A stretch of 64,000 nt of DNA, taken from positions 47,937 to 111,936 of the forward strand of contig CAJUND010000004.1 in assembly GCA_910587655.1 (NCBI GenBank), given 5' to 3'. Positions 1 through 7,462 of the stretch are shown here, piece after piece. The stretch is from an uncultured Agathobacter sp. (GTDB lineage Bacteria > Bacillota > Clostridia > Lachnospirales > Lachnospiraceae). Numbering within the stretch: position 1 is the stretch's first letter; each line of letters begins with the position of its first letter. Both the position numbers and the translations under genes were made by a program. A model generated the notes under the pieces. The model was not told the origin of the DNA, did not search any database, and saw nothing but the letters and a program-made list of their open reading frames with translations.

Positions 1-260
1 CTCAGTCCGAGCAGAATCTCAGAAATGAATTTACTACCCAGATTTCTCAGTCCGAGCAGAATCTCAGAAATGAATTTACTACCCAGATTTCTCAGTCCGA
101 ACAAAAGCTCAGAGACGGATTCAAACTGCAAATTCAGCAGTCTGAAAAGAAACTGAAGAAGACCATACGCTCAAGCGAAAATCTGATACTGGAAGAAGTA
201 TCAAGGGTACACCACATTCTGGAAAACCACATAAATGACAAAACAAGGCATACTGCATAA
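1..260 (+). CDS. Coiled-coil tandem-repeat protein, C-terminal fragment
   Basis: The gene is cut by the window start; only the last 85 residues are visible, in the frame that stops at 258-260. They comprise two exact 15-residue repeats (unit begins QSEQNLRNEF) plus a third degenerate unit, all heptad-like and rich in Gln/Glu/Ser. A conserved tail follows, containing SSENLILEEVSRVHHILE and ending NDKTRHTA. The same tail closes the protein at 47579-47971, so the two are paralogs with different repeat units. Function is unknown; a soluble coiled-coil rod is inferred. No signal peptide can be judged. The next gene, aroC, starts about 100 bp downstream on the same strand with its own ribosome binding site. 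Confidence 0.75.
   Translation, partial: QSEQNLRNEFTTQISQSEQNLRNEFTTQISQSEQKLRDGFKLQIQQSEKKLKKTIRSSENLILEEVSRVHHILENHINDKTRHTA
3..137 (+). repeat. 45-bp tandem repeat in coding DNA
   Basis: Two identical 45-bp units lie at 3-47 and 48-92, followed by a diverged unit at 93-137. The repeat probably continues beyond the window start. Each unit encodes 15 residues, so copy-number change by slippage would keep the frame and only alter rod length. Confidence 0.85.
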
Positions 261-362
261 AACGCATATCCGCTTAAAAATATGTATAACCTCCTTGACT
301 ATTCAGCCTGCAGTTCTCTATAATAAAATAAACATTATTATACAGCAGTCTGGGAGGATATT

Positions 363-1469
363 ATGGCAGCAGGATCTACATACGGAACATTATTTAAAAT
401 AACAACCTGGGGGGAATCCCATGGCAGGGGCATCGGAGTAGTTGTGGATGGCTGTCCTGCAGGACTTACTCTCTGCAAAAACGACATTCAGTCATTTCTG
501 AACCGGAGAAAACCCGGACAGTCAAAGTTTACCACTGCAAGAAACGAAACCGATACCGTGGAAATATTATCAGGCGTATTTGAACAAAAAACAACCGGAA
601 CACCGATTTCAATGATGGTATGGAATAAAGACCAGCATTCAGCTGATTATGCGCAGATTGCTTCCTGCTACCGTCCGGGACATGCAGACTTTTGTTTTGA
701 TGAAAAATACGGATTCCGGGATTACCGGGGCGGCGGACGTTCCTCCGGCCGGGAAACCATCGGACGTGTGGCAGGCGGAGCTGTTGCTGTAAAAATTTTA
801 GAACAGATGGGAATCACTTTTTTAACCTATTCAAAATCCATTGGTCCTGTTTCTATAGACATGAACCGCTTTGATGCATCAGAGATATCAAAAAATGCGC
901 TGTATATGCCTGATGCAAAAGCTGCAGCGGAAGCATCTAAATATCTTACAAAATGCATGGAAGAACAAAATTCGGCAGGCGGCATATGTGAATGTGTAAT
1001 AACCGGTCTTCCGGCAGGGCTGGGTGATCCGGTCTTTGAAAAAATAGATGCCAATCTGGCGAAAGCAGTTCTTTCGATTGGTGCCGTGAAAGGTTTTGAA
1101 ATCGGGGACGGCTTTGCAATTTCCCGTGCTACCGGACTTACCAGCAACGATGCATTCTGCATAAAGGAAGGCAGAATATCCAAAAAAACAAACCATTCCG
1201 GCGGTGTGCTGGGCGGTATGACTGACCGTGCCCCACTGGTTTTCCGTGCTGCTTTTAAACCAACCCCTTCCATTTCAGCCCAGCAGGAATCGGTTCGGTC
1301 ATCCGGGGAGGAAATTTCCCTGAGTGTCCACGGACGTCACGACCCGATTATCGTTCCGCGCGCTGTGGTTGTTATTGAAACGATGGCAGCAATCACGATA
1401 TTAGACGCTCTGCTTGCCAATATGACTTCACGACTTGACAGAATTATTGATTTTTACCAGAATACATAA
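363..1469 (+). CDS. aroC: Chorismate synthase
   Basis: Converts 5-enolpyruvylshikimate-3-phosphate to chorismate, the last common step of aromatic amino acid synthesis; FMN-dependent, cytosolic. The 368-residue product has the family length and signatures: GESHG near residues 18-22 with the conserved His, the RSSGRETIGRVAGGA segment near 123-138, and GGVLGGMTDRAP near 278-289. The ATG at 363 follows GGGAGG at 351-356. It is the only plus-strand housekeeping gene at this end and converges on the secreted-protein gene at 1519, with a shared terminator between them. No other aromatic-pathway gene is present, so it appears to be transcribed alone. Identification is firm. Confidence 0.97.
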   Translation: MAAGSTYGTLFKITTWGESHGRGIGVVVDGCPAGLTLCKNDIQSFLNRRKPGQSKFTTARNETDTVEILSGVFEQKTTGTPISMMVWNKDQHSADYAQIASCYRPGHADFCFDEKYGFRDYRGGGRSSGRETIGRVAGGAVAVKILEQMGITFLTYSKSIGPVSIDMNRFDASEISKNALYMPDAKAAAEASKYLTKCMEEQNSAGGICECVITGLPAGLGDPVFEKIDANLAKAVLSIGAVKGFEIGDGFAISRATGLTSNDAFCIKEGRISKKTNHSGGVLGGMTDRAPLVFRAAFKPTPSISAQQESVRSSGEEISLSVHGRHDPIIVPRAVVVIETMAAITILDALLANMTSRLDRIIDFYQNT

Positions 1470-1470
1470 T

Positions 1471-1511
1471 AAAAAGCAGGTCTGAATGAAATTCCAGACC
1501 TGCTTTTTTGT
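1471..1511. terminator. Bidirectional rho-independent terminator
   Basis: A perfect 14-bp stem (AAAAAGCAGGTCTG at 1471-1484 with its complement at 1495-1508) closes a 10-nt loop. It is flanked by an A-run on the left and a T-run on the right, so it can end both aroC (plus) and the 1519-4047 gene (minus). Confidence 0.9.
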
Positions 1512-1518
1512 TTTCTTT

Positions 1519-4047
1519 TTATGCGTTTTTTAACGTTCTTCCAACTGCCACCTCACGGTTCATGACAATCTTTTTCCCGTCAGATAAGATAATTTCTGTC
1601 TGCACTGTCACAGTTTTAATATTGATGGATTCCCCTGTGGAAAGTTTATAACTTCCGCCTTCCTTCTCAGCACCGGTAATCTCACAGGAAATAATTTCTC
1701 CCTTTACACCGGTCACTTCCAGACAGTCTTTTACCAGGTCAAGCGCTGTTTTACAGGAAACGACCGCGGTTGTGTGCTTTACCACAACCGCAGGAGCCGG
1801 CTGGCTGTCCGTAATCTGTAAGCCGGCACTTATTGTCACAAGCCCGCCGGAGGTATCCGGTCTGTAATATTTTAATTCTATACTGTAATTCCCCGTCTGC
1901 GCCTTTGTGCATTTATTTCCGTCAAGCTTTAAGGCTGTCAGTACCAGCTGGTTATTTGCCGTCACGCTGGCAGTGCCTGCAGCTGTCAGGTCATTACCGT
2001 AGGAAATGCCGTCCTTTGTGACCTTTGCAGAGCTAATCATTACATAATTATAAAACACTCCGCCCCGGTATTCTGCCAGACGTACTGTAACCATTTTCCC
2101 GGAAACCAGCTCTGTTTCCTTCATCCCGTCATTTACCGCAAGATCCAGAACCGGTCTGTCAATCTGCACCTGGTAGCTTACCGCCCCGTTTGCCGGCGGC
2201 GTCTTTACAACAATAACAAAATTTCCTGTTACTTTCCTGGTTCCCACTGTAACCGTAAGCGTATACTGGTAAACTCCGTCCGCCCTGTAGGATGCATCAA
2301 CGACAATCTGATGGGCTGCCGCATCATAGGAAACCATGTTTGTCTTATAAGTACTGTTTTCAATAAACTGTGCGGTTTCATTGACGAGCGGAAATTCTTC
2401 CCCGTACTGGTCCACACCCTGCACCTGGATATAGCCCTTATAGCCTGATGCCCCACTGTTTGACATCTCTATCTGTGACTTGTCAAACTTAAGTGCCTGC
2501 AGGTAAGGAGTCTCCACAACGGTAACTTCATAAGAATAAGTATATTCCTGCTTTGCATAGACAGCTGTTACAATAATTGTAACGGTACCCGGTTTTACTG
2601 CAGTAACCTTTGCAATTCCGCTGGCCTGGTTATTGACAAGCAGGGTATCCGGATCGGAGGATTCAAACTGGATACTCTCATATTTAATCTCACTTAAATC
2701 CTCATCCCGTGCACAAAAATGTGCATAATAATTCTGGCCTGCTGCTGCTTTATGATTGTCTTTATACCCGGACGCATCATAATCCGGCGCTTTTTCCGAA
2801 TCCGTCAGGGTAAAACTGGTATTGTTTGAGGTATTTGCCGACACACAGGTAAATGTTCCGATTGCAGTAAGCAGAATTCCCTCCTCCTGGTCTGCATAGG
2901 TCATGGTAATCGTTCCGGTATCCCCGACTTTCTGCATGTAAATTTTTCCGTCCTTCGTCAAATATCCGTTCGTAATTTTATAATCGTCATTAATGACGGC
3001 CTCTTTCTTACATGCTGCTTTTACGTCAATTCCGTTACTGTCATAAAGCGCATAGGCAACCGCCGTTTCTTTATTTACAGTTACTTCTTCTGTTAATATT
3101 TCAAGCCTTTCCGGTTTTCCGATATGCGCTGTAAAACGGCAGGTAATCTGACCGTCTGTTACCGTGTACTGCGCAGAATCCTTTAACAGCGACTGCGTTG
3201 TCAGCGTCACTTCTTTCCCATCCTTTGAAAACTCCATGGATTTAACAACAATTGACGCGCCTACTGCATTTGTAATACTAAAATCACTCTGCTTTACAAG
3301 TTCCCTGGCACTGCTGGAATATTTCACGGCAATTTTATCTGCCGCCGTCTGCTCCACGCCAAGCATGGTATTGGAAACCGTTACAATCCGGCTTGCAGAT
3401 TTTATAATTTTGCTTCCGATTTTTGCCTGTACGGCAATCGTATAATTTCCTTCTTCCTTCGGGGTAAACGCACCTTTTTTTGTCATGGAGGACAGAATTG
3501 CCCCATCCTCATCCATTGCAATCCATTCATTCACAGAGGTTGCATTGGCAGGCGTAACCTTATACTGAAACTGATAGGTTTTACCAATCAGAAACTTTCC
3601 GTTTACTGCTGCATTGTTGACAATTTCCACCCTGGTCGGACGGATTTTGATTTTGGCAGCCGGAGTTTTTAAGGTATACTGCAGCTTGCCTGCCTTGGAA
3701 TATACCTTGGCAGTCAGGGTAACCGTCTTGTTTTTTGCTGCGGAAGCGCCTTTTGTTTTTACGGTAAGTTTATTCGTAACAGAAGTTTTACTGACCTTTG
3801 TACTTTTTTTGCCCAGTTTTACATATTTTTTTCCGGTTCCGGAAACGCTCCACTTTACGTTCTGGCCCTTTTTCAGTTTTTGAACCGTGTATGTATAAAC
3901 TCCTTTGTTTGAATCATTTTCATACAGAGCCGTGTACTTCTTTGCAAATTTTGGTTTTGCAGCGGCTTTTGCCGAAACCGGAACCGCGGTAACAACCAGT
4001 GCAAAAAGACATAAAACTGCAACTGTTTTTTTAAGTTTCTGATACAT
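1519..4047 (-). CDS. Secreted protein with bacterial Ig-like domains
   Basis: A large exported protein of about 842 residues. The N-terminus is a classic signal peptide: a Lys-rich start, a hydrophobic stretch ending in VVTAVPVSAKAAA, and an Ala-x-Ala-type cleavage region. The rest is beta-rich, with repeated segments resembling Big-type Ig domains (for example KPGTVTIIVTA and EGNYTIAVQAKIG). No catalytic motif, LPXTG sorting signal or C-terminal membrane segment is visible. Two in-frame ATGs compete (4053 and 4047); GGAAGG lies 6 bases before 4047, which I prefer. It follows the U32 peptidase gene by about 25 bp and probably ends that transcript. The role is unknown; surface adhesion or matrix function is inference. 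Confidence 0.75.
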   Translation of the reverse strand: MYQKLKKTVAVLCLFALVVTAVPVSAKAAAKPKFAKKYTALYENDSNKGVYTYTVQKLKKGQNVKWSVSGTGKKYVKLGKKSTKVSKTSVTNKLTVKTKGASAAKNKTVTLTAKVYSKAGKLQYTLKTPAAKIKIRPTRVEIVNNAAVNGKFLIGKTYQFQYKVTPANATSVNEWIAMDEDGAILSSMTKKGAFTPKEEGNYTIAVQAKIGSKIIKSASRIVTVSNTMLGVEQTAADKIAVKYSSSARELVKQSDFSITNAVGASIVVKSMEFSKDGKEVTLTTQSLLKDSAQYTVTDGQITCRFTAHIGKPERLEILTEEVTVNKETAVAYALYDSNGIDVKAACKKEAVINDDYKITNGYLTKDGKIYMQKVGDTGTITMTYADQEEGILLTAIGTFTCVSANTSNNTSFTLTDSEKAPDYDASGYKDNHKAAAGQNYYAHFCARDEDLSEIKYESIQFESSDPDTLLVNNQASGIAKVTAVKPGTVTIIVTAVYAKQEYTYSYEVTVVETPYLQALKFDKSQIEMSNSGASGYKGYIQVQGVDQYGEEFPLVNETAQFIENSTYKTNMVSYDAAAHQIVVDASYRADGVYQYTLTVTVGTRKVTGNFVIVVKTPPANGAVSYQVQIDRPVLDLAVNDGMKETELVSGKMVTVRLAEYRGGVFYNYVMISSAKVTKDGISYGNDLTAAGTASVTANNQLVLTALKLDGNKCTKAQTGNYSIELKYYRPDTSGGLVTISAGLQITDSQPAPAVVVKHTTAVVSCKTALDLVKDCLEVTGVKGEIISCEITGAEKEGGSYKLSTGESINIKTVTVQTEIILSDGKKIVMNREVAVGRTLKNA

Positions 4048-4076
4048 GTTCATCCTTCCTTTCTAAAATTTCTTTA

Positions 4077-5312
4077 TTAATCAATTTCCTGCCTGCGAAG
4101 AATATCATATTCCTCAAGCGGCGTCCCGACATCCACATAAAAAACCTGCTTAGGATGCGGACAGGATTCCATTCCATTTCCTTCCATATCTTTCATGGCA
4201 CGCACCGTTACTTTTATATTCCGCCCGTCAGGCTTCATGATTTCGATTTCCTCTCCCACAGAAAATTTATTGCGCTGCTCAATACAATACATTCCCTGTT
4301 CGTCCTCTTTTCCGACAGTTCCCAGATAGGTATATCCCCTTTCGTAGGTATTGCTGTCATAAATCTGCGTTTCCTCTGACGGTTTTCCATAAAAAAATCC
4401 GGTCGTAAACTGTCTGTAGGTACAGCTTTTAATCTGCTCTATATACCATGGCAGATTCTGTTCATACTTCTGCGCAGATTCCAGGTAATCATCAATTGCC
4501 TTACGGTAAGTTCTTGCAACCGTTGCCACATACAGCGCCGTTTTCATGCGCCCTTCAATCTTAAAGCTGTCAATTCCTGCCGCCATCAGATCCGGAATAT
4601 GCTCAATCATGCACAGGTCCTTTGAATTAAAAATATAGGTTCCACGTTCATTTTCATAAACCGGGAAGTATTCCCCCGGCCTTGTTTCCTCCACCACAGA
4701 ATATTTCCAGCGGCACGGATGCGTGCACTCTCCCTGGTTGGCATCCCTGCCCGTAAAATAATTGGACAGCAGACATCGCCCGGAATAGGAAATGCACATG
4801 GCTCCGTGTACAAAAGTTTCAATCTGCATATTTTCAGGAATCTGTGCCCGGATTTCCTTAATCTCTGCAAGTGAAAGCTCCCTAGCCGTCACCACACGGG
4901 TTGCACCCAGCTTCTGCCAGAACTGAAATGTCCCGTAATTGGTATTATTTGCCTGCGTGCTGATATGCCGGTCTATGTCACAGACCTCTCCCGCAATCGC
5001 AAACACTGCCGGGTCAGCAATAATCAGTCCGTCCGGACGCTCCGGCTTCATTTCTCCAAGCTTTTTCAGATATTCCCGGACACCCGCAAGGTCCTCATTG
5101 TGCGCTAAAATATTTGCTGTTACATATACCTTAACACCATGGGCATGGGCAAAAATAATGCCTTCTTCCATTTCCTCCATGGAAAAATTTTTTGCCTTCG
5201 CCCGCAGTCCGAATGCATCGCCGCCAATATACACCGCATCTGCACCATAGATTACGGCGATTTTTAAAACTTCCAAACTGCCTGCCGGTACAAGCAACTC
5301 TGTTTCTTTCAT
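4077..5312 (-). CDS. U32 family peptidase, tRNA uridine-34 hydroxylation protein (TrhP/YrrO-like)
   Basis: Peptidase U32-family protein of 411 residues, the size of Bacillus YrrO (TrhP2). In that family the protein takes part in prephenate-dependent formation of 5-hydroxyuridine at tRNA position 34 and carries an Fe-S cluster. Here Cys173, Cys180, Cys196 and Cys200 form the conserved cysteine set, and the TIM-barrel start LLVPAGSLEVLKIAV is typical. The gene overlaps the upstream GH32 gene by 4 bp (ATGA), so translation is probably coupled. The likely partner, the ho5U methyltransferase TrmR, lies just upstream of that intruding gene. The family is certain; the tRNA role is inferred from synteny. 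Confidence 0.85.
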   Translation of the reverse strand: MKETELLVPAGSLEVLKIAVIYGADAVYIGGDAFGLRAKAKNFSMEEMEEGIIFAHAHGVKVYVTANILAHNEDLAGVREYLKKLGEMKPERPDGLIIADPAVFAIAGEVCDIDRHISTQANNTNYGTFQFWQKLGATRVVTARELSLAEIKEIRAQIPENMQIETFVHGAMCISYSGRCLLSNYFTGRDANQGECTHPCRWKYSVVEETRPGEYFPVYENERGTYIFNSKDLCMIEHIPDLMAAGIDSFKIEGRMKTALYVATVARTYRKAIDDYLESAQKYEQNLPWYIEQIKSCTYRQFTTGFFYGKPSEETQIYDSNTYERGYTYLGTVGKEDEQGMYCIEQRNKFSVGEEIEIMKPDGRNIKVTVRAMKDMEGNGMESCPHPKQVFYVDVGTPLEEYDILRRQEID

Positions 5313-6661
5313 GAAATCTGCTCCTTCCCCAGGTATTTCCGGAGAATATTTCCTTCAATGCTGTCTCCAGGCGAATACACCACATTGCTGATAACGTATT
5401 CACCTCCGTTTACAAAAACCTCAACCAGGTTCGGCTCCACAAAAATTTCCAGGCTGCATCCTCCGGAGAGCTCCGGTGTTTTACATTTCATATGCAGGTT
5501 TCCAAACTCCTTTTTGCCAGGTATTTCCATCACGGCGCTTCTGTCTGTACAAAGGCAGTTATTTTCACGCCAAATTTTAAAGCCCCCGATAATTAATGTC
5601 TCCCCTTCCTGAAGTTCTGCCTGCAGACAGCAAATCCCTTCATCTCCAATCCGGTTCTTTTCCATGCTGGTTTCCGAAAAGTAATTGTATACCTCCGGAT
5701 GTACTTTAAAATAAATATGACCGTCTTTCTGCTCTACGACCCGCGGCAGGGACATCATTCCCCGCCATGCACCGTTTTCACCATTCTCCACAGCCGCAGG
5801 CATCCGCATCCATCCAATCAGCACACGTCTTCCCATGGCATCCAGACAGGTCTGCGGTGCATATAAATCCAGTCCGTAATCCACGAATGTAAACCTGTCC
5901 TCCGGCGTAAAATCACAGGTATCCGGATTAAATGACGCCAGACGGCAGACTGCATGGTTGTTATACCCCCCTGTGTCCGGCACAATACCGTCCGGCGAAC
6001 ATACCAGCACATACTTGTCCCCGAGTGAAAATAAGTCCGGGCATTCCAGTATGGAGCCAAAATATTTATCCTGGCAGCTGTTTACAAAATCCCAGTCATG
6101 TCCGTTTCTGCTTTTATAAAAAAGCAGTTTCCCTTTTTCGTTTTTGTAAGTACTGCCAAGTACCATAAAATAACAGTCCCCTTCTTTCCATACCTTCGGG
6201 TCCCTTGTATTAAACGGATGTGCAGTTTCTTCATCATCGCTTACCGGTATCATCTGTTTTTTGTTTTTCCAGTTGTCAAAATGAATACCGTCAGAAGATA
6301 CCACAAGTGCCTGGCTTGCATAAAACAGGTCATCCACTGGCTTATGGATATTTTCTTTTTCACACTCCAGATAACGGATTGCGGTATAATACAGATAAAG
6401 ATTTCCGTCTTTTTCTATTGCACTGCCCGAAAATACACCGTTTCTGTCATAATCCTTCGTTGGAAACAGAGCAATTCCCAGATGCTCCCAGTGTACCAGG
6501 TCATTGCTTACGGCATGTCCCCAGTGCATGGTTCCCCACACCGGTGCATAAGGAAAATACTGGTAAAACAGGTGATATTTTCCCTTGTAATAAATAAATC
6601 CGTTCGGGTCATTCATCCAGTTTCCCGGTGCCTTTACATGTAATGTCTGATATTTTGCCAT
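5309..6661 (-). CDS. Glycoside hydrolase family 32 (sucrose-6-phosphate hydrolase / beta-fructosidase)
   Basis: A cytosolic GH32 enzyme of 450 residues with no signal peptide. It shows the three family acidic signatures: WMNDPNG at residues 15-21 (Asp18 nucleophile), RDP at 153-155, and ECPD at 206-209 (Glu acid/base). Expected activity is hydrolysis of sucrose-6-phosphate or short fructans. No PTS or sugar transporter is adjacent, so the substrate is open. AAGGAAGGG precedes the ATG. It sits 3 bp after trmR and overlaps the U32 gene by 4 bp, which is odd: a sugar enzyme between two tRNA-modification genes. Family identification is firm; substrate is not. Confidence 0.9.
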   Translation of the reverse strand: MAKYQTLHVKAPGNWMNDPNGFIYYKGKYHLFYQYFPYAPVWGTMHWGHAVSNDLVHWEHLGIALFPTKDYDRNGVFSGSAIEKDGNLYLYYTAIRYLECEKENIHKPVDDLFYASQALVVSSDGIHFDNWKNKKQMIPVSDDEETAHPFNTRDPKVWKEGDCYFMVLGSTYKNEKGKLLFYKSRNGHDWDFVNSCQDKYFGSILECPDLFSLGDKYVLVCSPDGIVPDTGGYNNHAVCRLASFNPDTCDFTPEDRFTFVDYGLDLYAPQTCLDAMGRRVLIGWMRMPAAVENGENGAWRGMMSLPRVVEQKDGHIYFKVHPEVYNYFSETSMEKNRIGDEGICCLQAELQEGETLIIGGFKIWRENNCLCTDRSAVMEIPGKKEFGNLHMKCKTPELSGGCSLEIFVEPNLVEVFVNGGEYVISNVVYSPGDSIEGNILRKYLGKEQIS

Positions 6662-6664
6662 ATG

Positions 6665-7315
6665 CTACCCTTCCTTTACCTTCTCACTTACTGTAATGCC
6701 GTCCCCCACCGGAAGTACTGCCGTCACAAGATCACTCCTGTGCGTCAGTTCGTACAGATATTCCCTCATCCGCCGGTGAATAGTACGGTTTCTCCGCGGT
6801 ACGATAAAGTGGGACTCCAGAATATCACCATCCTGCAGTACATTGTCTGATACCAGCGTACCGCCGGTTTTTAAAAGCCGCAGAACATCCGGCAGGAAAA
6901 TCAGATACTGTCCCTTGGCTGCATCCATAAATATAAAATCAAACGGTTCGTCCAGCGTCTTTAATATCTCTGCCGCTTCCCCGGCAAGAAGTGTAATCTG
7001 CTTTTCCCTTCCAGCGCGCCTGAAATTTTCCAGTGCAATGGGAATGCGCTTTTCATAATTTTCTATTGTTATAATCTCACACTGCCCCGGCGTATATTCA
7101 GCCATAAGCAGAGCTGAAAAGCCTACCGCCGTCCCCACTTCAAGAATGCGTTTCGGGCGTTTCATGGCAAGAAGCAGTTTCAAAAAGCCCTGCATTTCCT
7201 TCCGGATTACCGGAACCATGGAATCCAGGGCTTCTCGTTCGATTTCATCTAAAATGCCGGTATTCCCGGTATCCAGGGAATTAATATATGTGACCAGGCG
7301 TTCATTTAATATCAT
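6665..7315 (-). CDS. trmR: O-methyltransferase, probable tRNA 5-hydroxyuridine methyltransferase (TrmR/YrrM)
   Basis: An SAM-dependent class I methyltransferase of 216 residues, of the catechol-O-methyltransferase-like family 3. Motif I is ILEVGTAVGFSALLMAEY, the metal/SAM acidic motif is FDFIFMDAAKGQY, and LVSDNVLQDG follows. In Bacillus the ortholog YrrM methylates ho5U34 of tRNA to mo5U34 and is encoded beside the U32 proteins YrrN and YrrO. The same association here, split only by a GH32 gene, supports this role over small-molecule methylation. The start overlaps the stop of the upstream 46-residue ORF. Confidence 0.82.
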   Translation of the reverse strand: MILNERLVTYINSLDTGNTGILDEIEREALDSMVPVIRKEMQGFLKLLLAMKRPKRILEVGTAVGFSALLMAEYTPGQCEIITIENYEKRIPIALENFRRAGREKQITLLAGEAAEILKTLDEPFDFIFMDAAKGQYLIFLPDVLRLLKTGGTLVSDNVLQDGDILESHFIVPRRNRTIHRRMREYLYELTHRSDLVTAVLPVGDGITVSEKVKEG

Positions 7316-7452
7316 GGTTCCTCCGTGTCCGCAAACATACGGTAGCCCATGTCATAACCAATATGGCACAGTTTTACTGTGCCATATACCAGCAGCAGGA
7401 CTATCATAACGGAAAATAAAATTTTAATACAAGCAAACAGAACCTTGTTCAT
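7312..7452 (-). CDS. Small membrane ORF, probable truncated MltG remnant
   Basis: A 46-residue ORF. The ATG follows an AGGAG at 7 bases and the TGA overlaps the trmR ATG, so it is packed like a real operon gene. The peptide has one transmembrane helix (FACIKILFSVMIVLLLVYG) followed by HIGYDMGYRMFADTEEP. From memory, that tail resembles the segment just after the membrane anchor of the short MltG-like proteins of Lachnospiraceae. In Bacillus the mltG homolog yrrL lies exactly here, between yrzB and yrrM. I infer that all of the protein after the anchor has been deleted. It may be a translated relic or a small membrane peptide. Confidence 0.6.
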   Translation of the reverse strand: MNKVLFACIKILFSVMIVLLLVYGTVKLCHIGYDMGYRMFADTEEP

Positions 7453-7462
7453 AGAACTACTC

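Noticed and set aside
3..137. CRISPR-like spaced repeats at the window start
   Set aside because: The units are contiguous with no spacers and lie in an open coding frame, so they are protein-coding tandem repeats.
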